Shown: piece by piece, positions 8,619 through 16,629 of the stretch
Position numbering within the stretch: position 1 is the first letter of the stretch
How the letters are laid out: every line of letters starts with the position of its first letter
Origin: Kocuria sp.
GTDB taxonomy: Bacteria > Actinomycetota > Actinomycetes > Actinomycetales > Micrococcaceae
NCBI RefSeq assembly: GCF_030538595.1
Contig: NZ_JAUNTS010000003.1
Location: forward strand, 198,171-262,170
DNA length: 64,000 nt
Reading direction: 5' to 3'
The notes under the pieces: model-generated
Database searches by the model: none
What the model was told of the DNA's origin: nothing
Seen by the model: the letters and a program-made list of their open reading frames with translations, nothing else
Made by a program: the position numbers and the translations under genes

Positions 8619-9982
8619 CACTTGCCCTCACTTTCGGTCCCAGAGTCCACGGAAGGATTCACGACGACGCCGTCGCGGTTCACCCCGGTAGCTGCTGTCA
8701 GGGCTTGGTCCAGATCCCACAGAATGTCCTCCGGGTCCTCCAGGCCCACCGAAATCCGGATCAGATCCTCACCCACACCACCGGAGGCCAGCTGCTCGGC
8801 AGTCAACTGCTGGTGGGTGGTGGATGCGGGGTGCAATACCAAGGTTCGGGCATCGCCGATATTGGCCAAGTGGGAGGCCAATTGCAGGGCTCCGATGAAG
8901 CGGCCACCCACCTGGCGTGCAGTGAGCGCATCCGTGGTGTGAACCCCAAAGGCAAACACTGAGCCCACACCGTGCGGCAGGTACTTGGCGGCACGCTCGT
9001 GATGTGGGTGCTCGGCCAATCCTGCGTAGTTCACGTAGGAGATGCGGGGATCGGTGTTGAGCCAATCGGCCACCGAGCGGGCATTGGCCACGTGGGCATC
9101 CATGCGCTGCGGCAAAGTTTCCACGCCTTGCAGCAGATTCCAGGCCGACTGCGGAGCCAAAGCTGGCCCGATGTCCCGCAGTTGCTCCGAACGCAGTTTG
9201 GTCAGAAACCCGTACTCGCCAAAGTTCCCCCACCAGCTCACACCGTTGTAGGACGGGACGGGCTCTGTCATGGACGGGAAGTTGCCGTTGCCCCAGTTGA
9301 ACCGCCCGGATTCCACCACCACACCGCCCAAGGTGGTGCCGTGCCCACCCAGGAATTTGGTGGCCGAATGGATCACGATGTCCGCACCGTGTTCCAGCGG
9401 CCTGCACAGGTAGGGCGTGTTGAGCGTGGCATCCACGATCAGCGGTACACCCGCCTCACGGGCCACCTCCGCCAGTCCCTCCAGATCGGCGATTTCACCG
9501 GAGGGGTTGGCCACCAGTTCGGTGTAGATGGCCTTGGTGTTCGGTGTCAGGGCCGCTCGGTAATCGGCTGGGTCAGTGCCCGGTACAAAGGTGGTTTCCA
9601 CCCCGAAGCGGCGCAGTGTCACGTCCAGTTGGGTCACTGTGCCGCCGTAGAGCTGGGAGGAAGCAACCACGTGGTCGCCGTATCCGCACAGGGCGGCAAA
9701 GGTGATGAACTCGGCGGCCATGCCGGAGGCTGTGGCCACAGCGCCAATGCCGCCTTCCAGGGAGGCAATTCGCTCCTCGAAAGCCGCCACGGTGGGGTTG
9801 CCGATCCGCGAGTAAATGTTGCCGTACTTTTGCAGCGCAAAGAGGTTGGCGGCGTCGTCGGCGTCTTTGAACACGAACGAACTGGTCTGGTAGATCGGAA
9901 CCGCCCGCGCGCCGTGTTCGGCGTCGGGGGTCCCACCGGCGTGCAGAGCACGGGTGCGGAACCCGAACTGGTGCTCAGCCAT
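8618..9982 (-). CDS. metY: O-acetylhomoserine sulfhydrylase (aminocarboxypropyltransferase)
   Basis: A 454-residue PLP enzyme of the Cys/Met metabolism family. It should convert O-acetylhomoserine and sulfide to homocysteine in direct sulfhydrylation. Visible features: the N-terminal FGFRTRALHAGG, PIYQTSSFVFKD, YSRIGNPT, the substrate and cofactor loop SGMAAEF, VDATLNTPYLCRP, and the PLP-lysine motif SATKFLGGHGT. Length and the large C-terminal domain (NLLQGVETLPQRMDAH) fit MetY rather than cystathionine synthases. AGGAGG precedes the ATG. It lies 41 bp behind acs with no room for a riboswitch. No metX or other homoserine gene is adjacent. Confidence 0.92.
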   Translation of the reverse strand: MAEHQFGFRTRALHAGGTPDAEHGARAVPIYQTSSFVFKDADDAANLFALQKYGNIYSRIGNPTVAAFEERIASLEGGIGAVATASGMAAEFITFAALCGYGDHVVASSQLYGGTVTQLDVTLRRFGVETTFVPGTDPADYRAALTPNTKAIYTELVANPSGEIADLEGLAEVAREAGVPLIVDATLNTPYLCRPLEHGADIVIHSATKFLGGHGTTLGGVVVESGRFNWGNGNFPSMTEPVPSYNGVSWWGNFGEYGFLTKLRSEQLRDIGPALAPQSAWNLLQGVETLPQRMDAHVANARSVADWLNTDPRISYVNYAGLAEHPHHERAAKYLPHGVGSVFAFGVHTTDALTARQVGGRFIGALQLASHLANIGDARTLVLHPASTTHQQLTAEQLASGGVGEDLIRISVGLEDPEDILWDLDQALTAATGVNRDGVVVNPSVDSGTESEGK

Positions 9983-10023
9983 ACAAGCCTCCTGTGTGGA
10001 TGGGGTGGTTGATTCTGCGAGGT

Positions 10024-12186
10024 TCAGGATCGCCGAGCGGACATAACGTGCGCAATGGCATCCAGGGCTTCTTCATTTTGCAGCGAGGAACGGTCGCCCA
10101 ACGGCTGATCGTGGTAGAGCTGGGCCAGCAGGCGGCGAGTGATCTTCCCGGAGCGGGTTTTGGGCAGATCCGGCACGGCGATCACTTCACGCGGTTTGGC
10201 AATCGGGCCGATTTCTTGGGCCACATGGGTGCGCAGCTCCTCCTGCAGCTCAGCCTCCGGCAACGCGGCACCGGCCGGTGTCAGCACCACACAGGCCAGT
10301 ACGGCGTGCCCGGTCAGGGGGTCTTCCACGGGGGTGGTGCCTGCTTCCACCACGTAGGGGTGGGTGACCAGGGCGGATTCAATCTCAATGGTGGAGAGCC
10401 TGTGCCCGGAGACGTTGATGACGTCATCCACCCGGCCCAGGATGTAGAGGTCATTCTCCTGGTCCAGCCGGGCGCCGTCGCCGGCCAGGAACCAACCGCG
10501 CTGTCCGTACTGCTGCCAGTAGGAGCTCAGGTAGCGCTGCGGGTCTCCCCACACGGTCCGGGCCATGGAGGGGCCGATCTTGTCCACCACGGCCAGACCC
10601 TGCTGACCTGGTGCCACCGGTTCCCCTGCCTCATCCAGCACCTTGACGGACACCCCGGGGATGGCTCGGGTGGCGCATCCAGGCTTCAGTGCGGTGTGCG
10701 GGGTGTTGTCCGCAAAAGTTCCAGCCGGGGCAAACTGGGGATCGTGCGGGCGCGGGGAGGCCACGCAGGAGCCCGTTTCTGACTGCCACCACGTGTCCAC
10801 GAACGGAACCTCGTCCCGCCCGATCTGGCCGCGCAACCACCGCCACGCCTCCGGATTGATGGATTCACCCACGGAGCCCAGCAGGCGGATGGAAGCCAGG
10901 TTGTAAATCTGCGGAATCCCATGGGGGAAAGCACCCATCAAGGAGCGAATCAGTGTGGGGGCGGTGTAGTAATTGGTCACCCCGTAACGCTCGATCACCT
11001 CAAAATGCCGGCCCGGATGCGGAGTGTTCGGCGTGCCCTCGTAAATCACCTGGGACACACCGTTGGCCAGCGGGCCGTAGAGCTCGTACGTATGTGCCGT
11101 GACCCACGCCAAGTCCGCGGTGCACCAGTGAACGGTGGAATCCACTTTGGCTTGGTCGTTCACGGTGGAGAGCTCGTCCGGGCGCAGGGCGCCGTCGTCG
11201 TCAATCCTGTCCGGGAGGAGGTCAAAGAGCAGCGCGTGCGTGTAGGCGGTCTGGACCAGGTAGCCGCCCATGGTGTGCACCAGGCCCTTGGGGCGGCCGG
11301 TGGTTCCGGAGGTGTAGATGATGAACAGCGGGGTTTCGGCGTCAAAGAACTCGGGTTGGTGCGTTGTGGGTGCGTCTTTGATGAGGTCGTGCCACCAGAG
11401 ATCGCGGCCCGGGGTCCAGGGCACGTGCAGTTCGTCATTGGAGCGTGCACCACGCGTTCCTGCGGCCAGTTGCTTGTTGCCCGGGCGGGAGGTTCGGCGG
11501 ACGACGACGACGTGTTCGATCTGGTTCTCACCACTGCACGCTTGATCGGCGTTGGCCTTGACGGGGACCACGGTGCCGCGGCGGTTCTGGCCGTCGGTGG
11601 TGACCAGCACCTTGGCGCCGGTGTCCTCCACCCGGAACTTCAGGGCTTCTGCGGAAAAGCCGCCGAACACCAAGGAGTGGATGGCGCCGATCCTGGCGCA
11701 GGCCAGTGTGATGATCACTGTCTCCGGGATCACCGGCAGGTAGATCACCACGCGGTCACCCTTGCCCACCCCCAGATTGCTCAGGGCGTGGGCTGCGCGA
11801 GCCACCTCTTTCTGAAGATCGGCGTAGGTGTAAACCAGCCGATCCCCGGGTTCGCCCTCAAAGTAGAGCGCCACGTGGTTCCCGCGGCCTGCCTCCACGT
11901 GACGGTCCACGCAGTTGTAGGTCACGTTGAGTGTGCCGCCCTCAAACCAGGCGATTTCGGGGACGGAGTAGGTGGGGTTGCCGTCCTGGTCCTCACCGAT
12001 CACCTGGGGCTTGTCGAACCGGTGCGTGGTGTGCCACGGCTGCGCCCAATCCAGCCTGCTCGCTTGGGACGCCCAGAAGTTGATCCGGGCGTCATCACTG
12101 ATCAACGCAGGGTTTGGGGTTGGGTTTTCAGGATCAGAGAACGAATGTTCGGTCTGGGAAGAGGCCGTGGTCACAGGGAAACTCAC
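10024..12186 (-). CDS. acs: Acetate-CoA ligase (AMP-forming) with unusual insertions
   Basis: A 720-residue acetyl-CoA synthetase, longer than the usual about 650. It activates acetate to acetyl-CoA through acetyl-AMP. Seen are the ATP loop YTSGTTGRPKGLVHT, the DTWWQSETG motif with the acetate-pocket Trp, AGDGARLD, GRVDDVINVSGHRLS, and the acetylation-controlled lysine loop PKTRSGKITRRLL. Odd points: about 16 extra residues before WCTADLAWVTAHTY, where the family normally reads DVGWVTGHSY; extra residues in the loop after WWQSETG; and a longer segment before the WHDLI motif. These changes lie near the active site but leave the catalytic residues in place. It is first in an operon with metY and the CoA-binding protein, which links acetyl-CoA supply to acetylhomoserine use. 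Confidence 0.88.
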   Translation of the reverse strand: MSFPVTTASSQTEHSFSDPENPTPNPALISDDARINFWASQASRLDWAQPWHTTHRFDKPQVIGEDQDGNPTYSVPEIAWFEGGTLNVTYNCVDRHVEAGRGNHVALYFEGEPGDRLVYTYADLQKEVARAAHALSNLGVGKGDRVVIYLPVIPETVIITLACARIGAIHSLVFGGFSAEALKFRVEDTGAKVLVTTDGQNRRGTVVPVKANADQACSGENQIEHVVVVRRTSRPGNKQLAAGTRGARSNDELHVPWTPGRDLWWHDLIKDAPTTHQPEFFDAETPLFIIYTSGTTGRPKGLVHTMGGYLVQTAYTHALLFDLLPDRIDDDGALRPDELSTVNDQAKVDSTVHWCTADLAWVTAHTYELYGPLANGVSQVIYEGTPNTPHPGRHFEVIERYGVTNYYTAPTLIRSLMGAFPHGIPQIYNLASIRLLGSVGESINPEAWRWLRGQIGRDEVPFVDTWWQSETGSCVASPRPHDPQFAPAGTFADNTPHTALKPGCATRAIPGVSVKVLDEAGEPVAPGQQGLAVVDKIGPSMARTVWGDPQRYLSSYWQQYGQRGWFLAGDGARLDQENDLYILGRVDDVINVSGHRLSTIEIESALVTHPYVVEAGTTPVEDPLTGHAVLACVVLTPAGAALPEAELQEELRTHVAQEIGPIAKPREVIAVPDLPKTRSGKITRRLLAQLYHDQPLGDRSSLQNEEALDAIAHVMSARRS

Positions 12187-12402
12187 GAGTTATCACTCCA
12201 TCGCTCCTGGCATGAGCACCGAGTGCACGCGCCACATGATGCGTCAGTGGGCAATGCAGGGTTGCTGCGGCGTCAACGAGCCAGATCTCTAAGCCGCTCT
12301 GGATGGGAACGTTGTTCATTGAACTCTGTGTCCGCCAGCGGTAGCAAATCTGATGGCACGGGGTTCGCGCGGTAGCGCCGTCGTCGTTATGCTGTCTCCA
12401 GA

Positions 12403-12510
12403 ACGATCATGAGTTCCGGTGCGTAGCCCTGGCTGGCCGGACGGCAACCCTCTCCCGTAGCGGGGTGCCCCAGGTGAGGATCGGGCCGCGCGTCAAACCG
12501 CGTGTGGCAA
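12403..12510 (+). promoter_or_regulatory. SAM-IV-class riboswitch
   Basis: The RNA begins with CGATCATGAG and closes with GTGAGGATCG (P1 pair 12404-12408 with 12479-12483). Between them lie the conserved blocks of the SAM-I/SAM-IV family: GGCAACCC at about 12443 and GGGGTGCCCC at about 12463. An extra hairpin follows P1 (12485-12492 with 12501-12508, two G-U pairs), as SAM-IV has. SAM-IV riboswitches are largely actinobacterial and lower expression when S-adenosylmethionine is high. A -10-like TATGCT lies at 12388-12393. About 90 nt of expression platform separate the aptamer from the AGGAG and GTG of the flavin monooxygenase gene at 12600. The class call rests on pattern memory, not on a covariance-model search. 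Confidence 0.78.
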
Positions 12511-12599
12511 GTACGGCGCAACCGAGCGCTGGACCCGCAGGATGGTCACCGCTGGTGGCGCACGGGGCGTGGGTCTGACTAGCCTCTAGGAGACCTCGC

Positions 12600-14021
12600 G
12601 TGAGCAAGCGGATTTCCCTCAATGCCTTTGACATGACCTGTGTGGGCCACCAGAGCTTTGGCCTGTGGCGGCACCCGCGCTCGCGGGCCACCGAGTACAA
12701 CACCATCGAGTACTGGACTGATCTGGCCAAGACTCTGGAGCGCGGCAAGTTCGATGCCCTGTTCCTGGCCGACGTGGTGGGTATCTACGACGTCTACCAA
12801 AACTCCGCAGCCCCTTCGATTGCCGACGGCGCCCAGGTTCCGGTCAACGATCCCTTCATGCAGATTTCGGCCATGGCCGCCGTGACTCAAGGACTTGGGT
12901 TCGGTGTGACCAGCGCCGTCACCTACGAACAGCCCTACACTCTGGCTCGCAAGTACGCCACGCTGGATCACCTGACCCGTGGGCGTGTGGGTTTCAACGT
13001 GGTGACCTCCTACCTGACTTCGGCGGCCGAGAATCAGGGGTTGCCGCGCCAGATCGAGCACGATCTGCGGTACGAGATTGCCGATGAGTTCTTGGACGTC
13101 TGCTACAAGCTCTGGGAAGGTTCTTGGGAAGACGGCGCAGTGGTCAAGGACCGCGAGCGCGGCCTGTACGCGGACCCCAACCTGGTGCACCCCATTCAGC
13201 ACTACGGGCGGCACTTCACCGTGCCCGGTGCCGCACTGACGGAGCCCAGCCCGCAGCGCACTCCCTTGATCTTCCAGGCCGGGGCCTCCTCCCGCGGCCA
13301 GGCCTTCGCAGGCAAGCATGCGGAAGCTGCCTTCATCACCGCCTTGCGTCCGGATCTGACCCGGTACATGACGGATCGTTTCCGGGACAAGGTGGAGGCC
13401 GCCGGCCGCGACCGGGATGACTTGAAGATTTACGCCATGCTTTCAGTGGTCGTGGATGAAACCGATGCCAAGGCGGAGGCCAAGTACCGCGATTACCTGC
13501 AGTACGTGAACCTGGAGTCTTCACAGGCGATCATTGGCGGCTGGTCCGGTGTTGACCTGTCCCGCTTTGATGAGGACGAAGTCCTGAAGTACGTCCAGAC
13601 CGAATCCATCCAGTCCTTCCTGGCGCCCTTCACCATGCAGGACAAGTCCCGCGACTGGACCCGTAAGAACATTGCCGCGCACTGCGCAATCGGCGGCATG
13701 GGTTCGGTGTTGGTGGGCTCACCGGAGACCGTTGCGGATCAGCTGGAAACCTGGATCGACGACGGCGGCCTGGACGGCATCAACTTGGCGTACCACGTCT
13801 CTCCCGGCTCCTTCGAGGACTTTGTGGACTACGTGGTGCCTGAGTTGCAAAAGCGTGGGCGTTACCGCACCGAATACGAGGGCTCCACCTTGCGGGAGAA
13901 CCTTTACGGCGTGGGACAGTCCAAGGTCATGGACACCCACCCGGCGGCCAAGTACCGCGGGGCGTTCGTGGATGCGCCGTCGACCGCCAACACACCGGCC
14001 CGGGACCTGGCCCAAGCCTGA
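12600..14021 (+). CDS. FMN-dependent LLM-class monooxygenase (NtaA/SnaA/DszA/DmoA family)
   Basis: A 473-residue luciferase-like flavin monooxygenase. Family signatures include NAFDMTCVGHQSFGLWRHP, FDALFLADVVG, DPFMQISAMAAVTQGLGFG (read in pieces), LDHLTRGRVGFNVVTSYLTSAA, and the FMN-phosphate region IFQAGASSRGQAFAGKHAE. Members use FMNH2 supplied by a separate reductase to cleave C-S or C-N bonds, as in DmoA on dimethyl sulfide, DszA on dibenzothiophene sulfone and NtaA on nitrilotriacetate. The SAM-IV riboswitch upstream indicates a role in sulfur or methionine supply, for example sulfur release from an organosulfur compound. The GTG start follows AGGAG by 7 bp. No reductase or transporter gene is adjacent. 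Confidence 0.85.
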   Translation: MSKRISLNAFDMTCVGHQSFGLWRHPRSRATEYNTIEYWTDLAKTLERGKFDALFLADVVGIYDVYQNSAAPSIADGAQVPVNDPFMQISAMAAVTQGLGFGVTSAVTYEQPYTLARKYATLDHLTRGRVGFNVVTSYLTSAAENQGLPRQIEHDLRYEIADEFLDVCYKLWEGSWEDGAVVKDRERGLYADPNLVHPIQHYGRHFTVPGAALTEPSPQRTPLIFQAGASSRGQAFAGKHAEAAFITALRPDLTRYMTDRFRDKVEAAGRDRDDLKIYAMLSVVVDETDAKAEAKYRDYLQYVNLESSQAIIGGWSGVDLSRFDEDEVLKYVQTESIQSFLAPFTMQDKSRDWTRKNIAAHCAIGGMGSVLVGSPETVADQLETWIDDGGLDGINLAYHVSPGSFEDFVDYVVPELQKRGRYRTEYEGSTLRENLYGVGQSKVMDTHPAAKYRGAFVDAPSTANTPARDLAQA

Positions 14022-14043
14022 CCCGCTTGCCGTTACCCACCCC

Positions 14044-14112
14044 GGCTGCCGAGTGTCCGAGTTTGGTCGTTTCAGAGGCCCTGAGACGACCAAACTCGGA
14101 CACTCGGCAGCC
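14044..14112. repeat. Long hairpin, 32-bp stem with 5-nt loop
   Basis: Arms 14044-14075 and 14081-14112 are complementary over 32 bp with one G-U-type mismatch, around the loop AGGCC. It lies between the convergent monooxygenase and thioesterase genes and can end both transcripts. The stem is far longer than a normal terminator and carries a distinct non-GC-clamp sequence (CCGAGTGTCCGAGTTTGG), which suggests a dispersed palindromic element. Confidence 0.75.
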
Positions 14113-14148
14113 AGGAGAGGGGTGAGGGGTGGAGGGTGGGGGGGGGAG

Positions 14149-15138
14149 TCAGTCCTCCAGCAGGTGGTTCGGTAGACGGTTTCCCGGTGCTCGGCCGCGG
14201 ATTTCCAACATGTCCCGGGCCAACTGCCACAGGCGCTTGTCCTCATCCGTTACGGGTTCCCAGGCGGGGACAGGTACGGAGGTGCCTTCGTCGTCGCGGG
14301 CCACCATGACCGTGATGCAGTTGGTGGTGACTTTCAGTTCCTCACCCTTGGGGTCCCCGGAGCGAACCTCCACCCATATGTGCATGCCTTTGTTGCCGGT
14401 GTAGACCAGGCGGGCGTCCACCTCCACCATGTCCCCAATGTGCAACGGTTGCAGGAAGCGGATGCCGCCGGAGAACACCGCCACGGTGTCCTTCCCGCAG
14501 TAGCGAGTGGCGCAAAGATAGGCGGCCTCATCCATCCACTCCATGACGATTCCGCCATGGACCTTGCCGCCCCAGTTCACATCCGTAGGGGCAGCCAAGA
14601 AGCGCAGGATCACCCGCTCGGCTTCGCCATCGACAGCGGGGGACTGGGAGGCCAGCAGGTCGGTGATCTCATCTCGAACGGGGATTCGATCCAAGGCGTA
14701 CTGCTGTGCCAGTTCCTGCTCCAGGGTCTGCGGAGTGAAGGTGGGTACGGGAGTGGCCTTGCCGTCGTCGTTGACCGCCACAAAAATCACCAGGCAGCGG
14801 GCGCGTTCCTCCAATTCCCCGGTCTTGGGGTCTCCTGAACGGACCACGGTGCTGACGTGCATGGATGAGCGGCCCGTGTGCAGAACCGTTCCGGTGACCT
14901 CCACCATTTCGCCCACCTGCACCGGGTAGCGGAAGTGGATGTTGCCCACGTACGCGGTCACGCAGTAGGTCCCGGCCCAGGCGGTGGCTGCGGCGAACGC
15001 TGCCTTGTCCACCCACTCCAGGACGCGGCCGGCGTCAACGGTGCCGGAGTGTCCGACGTCGGTGGGGGCCGCCAAGAAACGCAGCGTTTCAGTGTATCGG
15101 CGGGGCACGGTCGACGACGGCGTCTTGGCTGAGTTCAT
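14149..15138 (-). CDS. Double-hotdog acyl-CoA thioesterase
   Basis: A 329-residue protein with two tandem hotdog domains (about residues 12-140 and 175-300). Each repeats the pattern LRFLAAPTDV, a Gly-rich turn, VLEWVDKAAF or VMEWMDEAAY, an IHFRYPV or IRFLQPL strand and a VVRSGDPKTGE or VEVRSGDPKGE strand. This is the ACOT-type arrangement that hydrolyses acyl-CoA to free acid and CoA. The Asp and Glu residues in the VDKAAF and MDEAAY helices are candidates for catalysis. The start has no strong ribosome binding site. It ends convergently against the long hairpin and lies 9 bp downstream of the higA stop. Confidence 0.87.
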   Translation of the reverse strand: MNSAKTPSSTVPRRYTETLRFLAAPTDVGHSGTVDAGRVLEWVDKAAFAAATAWAGTYCVTAYVGNIHFRYPVQVGEMVEVTGTVLHTGRSSMHVSTVVRSGDPKTGELEERARCLVIFVAVNDDGKATPVPTFTPQTLEQELAQQYALDRIPVRDEITDLLASQSPAVDGEAERVILRFLAAPTDVNWGGKVHGGIVMEWMDEAAYLCATRYCGKDTVAVFSGGIRFLQPLHIGDMVEVDARLVYTGNKGMHIWVEVRSGDPKGEELKVTTNCITVMVARDDEGTSVPVPAWEPVTDEDKRLWQLARDMLEIRGRAPGNRLPNHLLED

Positions 15139-15147
15139 GGGGTCAAG

Positions 15148-16200
15148 TTACCGGATGACGTTGTCCATCTTGTGCTTGAGTTCATGGCCCCAGGCGTAGT
15201 CAACGCTCAGGTGTTGCGCGCGCCCCAGAACAATGCTTGGTGCAATGCCAAGCTCCGCTGCCAGAGTCCGGATGGCTTCAATGTCGCGGCCTTTGGGGAT
15301 CCTGGCCACCTCGCTTGGTGGAATCAGGGTGTCAGCGGCAAAGGTGTTGGCCTCATCCTCAGTTTGGGCCACCTCCCCGTTGAGGTACAAACCCTTGCTG
15401 CCATGGAGAAGGACATGGCCTAACTCATGAAACAGCGTGAACCAGAACTGATCATCAGTCTTTTGAAGCAGGGAGAGTTGGATGATGGGGTGGTCGTTCA
15501 TCCAGCGGGTGGCTCCGCAAATGCCCAGGCCGGGGATGGCGGGTATAAAGCAGAGGATGACTCCGACCTCGTGCAGCAGTTCCACGGCCTGACGTGCGCC
15601 AACCTCGGGTTCTTCGGTGGTGAGTTCGCGCAACCGGGGGATCAAAGCCTTCAACGCCTGTTCATTGAATGCGGGAAGGTCGCCAAGTTTCTCGTGGTGG
15701 CGTTCAGCCAAAGCCAGCCATGTGGCCAACGCAGGTGCATGGTCATGTCCTACAGCAGCGCGGCGATAAGCCACGCTGCCGCGGGACCACGTTGCGTCGA
15801 ATGCAGCCAGGCTGGCCACACCCAATACGGCTAGCAGCTGTTGCACGGTACCCGCGCGGTCCCTAGGCGCGGCCGTGATTACTTGGACCCGCCGCAGATG
15901 AGCCAATGGAAAATCTTTGGCGCGATCGTACTGCTCGGCAAGTGCATCGGCTTCTTCCAGACGAGCGAGGTCTGAACGATAACCACTTTCATGCTGATTC
16001 CAGATGCGGGCGGGGACGCCCGTCACCCGCTCCAAGGCCAACGCGGTGCGGTGAGACAGTGGCGCCTTCCCGCTCAAAAGTTCGCTGATGTGCTTGGGTG
16101 TGACGCCCAACCTGCGGGCGAGTTCAGCTGCGTTGATGCCTTCATCGTCCATCCATTCGGTGATGAAGTCACCTGTTGATACCAAGTAGTCGGGCTGCAT
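15148..16200 (-). CDS. higA: HigA-type antitoxin fused to an ImmA/IrrE-like metallopeptidase
   Basis: A 350-residue protein. Residues about 10-75 are an XRE helix-turn-helix of the HigA type (ITEWMDDEGINAAELARRLG, SELLSGKAPLSHRTALALE). A linker of about 150 residues leads to a zinc-peptidase domain with FHELGHVLLHG (HExxH) at about 253-263 and the downstream DEANTFAADTLI glutamate helix, as in ImmA/IrrE proteins. It probably neutralises and autorepresses the upstream HigB. The fused protease may cut a partner or tune antitoxin stability, which is inference. GGGGAGGAG precedes the ATG by 8 bp. It follows the toxin gene by 33 bp, the toxin-first order of higBA. Confidence 0.87.
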   Translation of the reverse strand: MQPDYLVSTGDFITEWMDDEGINAAELARRLGVTPKHISELLSGKAPLSHRTALALERVTGVPARIWNQHESGYRSDLARLEEADALAEQYDRAKDFPLAHLRRVQVITAAPRDRAGTVQQLLAVLGVASLAAFDATWSRGSVAYRRAAVGHDHAPALATWLALAERHHEKLGDLPAFNEQALKALIPRLRELTTEEPEVGARQAVELLHEVGVILCFIPAIPGLGICGATRWMNDHPIIQLSLLQKTDDQFWFTLFHELGHVLLHGSKGLYLNGEVAQTEDEANTFAADTLIPPSEVARIPKGRDIEAIRTLAAELGIAPSIVLGRAQHLSVDYAWGHELKHKMDNVIR

Positions 16201-16233
16201 GATCTAGTCTCCTCCCCGCTGTCTGCTGTTCAG

Positions 16234-16533
16234 TTAGCGCCGGTGGTAGTCGGTAATCTCCACCACCAGAACGGTGGTTGCGCCGTTGGGTTGTGGCGCA
16301 ACAATCAGGCGCCAATTGCCGGACAGTCGTCCCGACCATTGGCCTCGCCTGTCACCCGTCAGCTCTTCCCATCGACCCACTCCGAGCAGCAGGTCCGCCA
16401 TCTCTTGGCTGTTGCGGAGTTCGGCGATGCGTAATTTCAGCGACTTGGCCACCTGGACGTTGAGCTTGCGCTGCATGTATCGAGCTTCGGTGCAGATTCG
16501 CTCCAGTTCCTTGCTCGCATACTCCAAGTGCAT
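16234..16533 (-). CDS. higB: HigB/RelE-superfamily toxin
   Basis: A 99-residue basic protein with the RelE/HigB fold pattern: YASKELERICTE, AKSLKLRIAELRNSQEMADLL, a GRWEELTGDRRGQWSGRLSG-type core and the closing strands NWRLIVAPQP and VLVVEITDYHRR. HigB toxins cut mRNA on the ribosome. The Arg and His residues of the core and the C-terminal YHRR are candidate catalytic positions. It is the first gene of the higBA operon. A perfect inverted repeat sits 8 bp upstream of its ATG. Confidence 0.87.
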   Translation of the reverse strand: MHLEYASKELERICTEARYMQRKLNVQVAKSLKLRIAELRNSQEMADLLLGVGRWEELTGDRRGQWSGRLSGNWRLIVAPQPNGATTVLVVEITDYHRR

Positions 16534-16540
16534 GGGTCGA

Positions 16541-16559
16541 TGTTACCTGAATCGTAACA
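16541..16559. promoter_or_regulatory. Probable HigA operator
   Basis: TGTTACCTGAATCGTAACA is a perfect 6-bp inverted repeat with a 7-bp centre, only 8 bp from the higB start and 71 bp from the hsdM start on the other strand. The position is that of an autoregulatory higBA operator, and binding there could also affect the divergent restriction operon. Confidence 0.65.
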
Positions 16560-16629
16560 CCGATTGCTGCTGAGGCCGGAGAAGGATGGCGGCAAGGGGC
16601 GGAACGAACCCACCGGTAGGATCGACCGA

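Noticed and set aside
9983-10023. SAM riboswitch in front of metY
   Set aside because: The gap is only 41 bp and holds just the ribosome binding site; the SAM-IV element found belongs to the opposite-strand monooxygenase.
10921-12375. 484-codon plus-strand frame opposite acs
   Set aside because: Shadow of the acetyl-CoA synthetase gene; low-complexity, no motif, no ribosome binding site.
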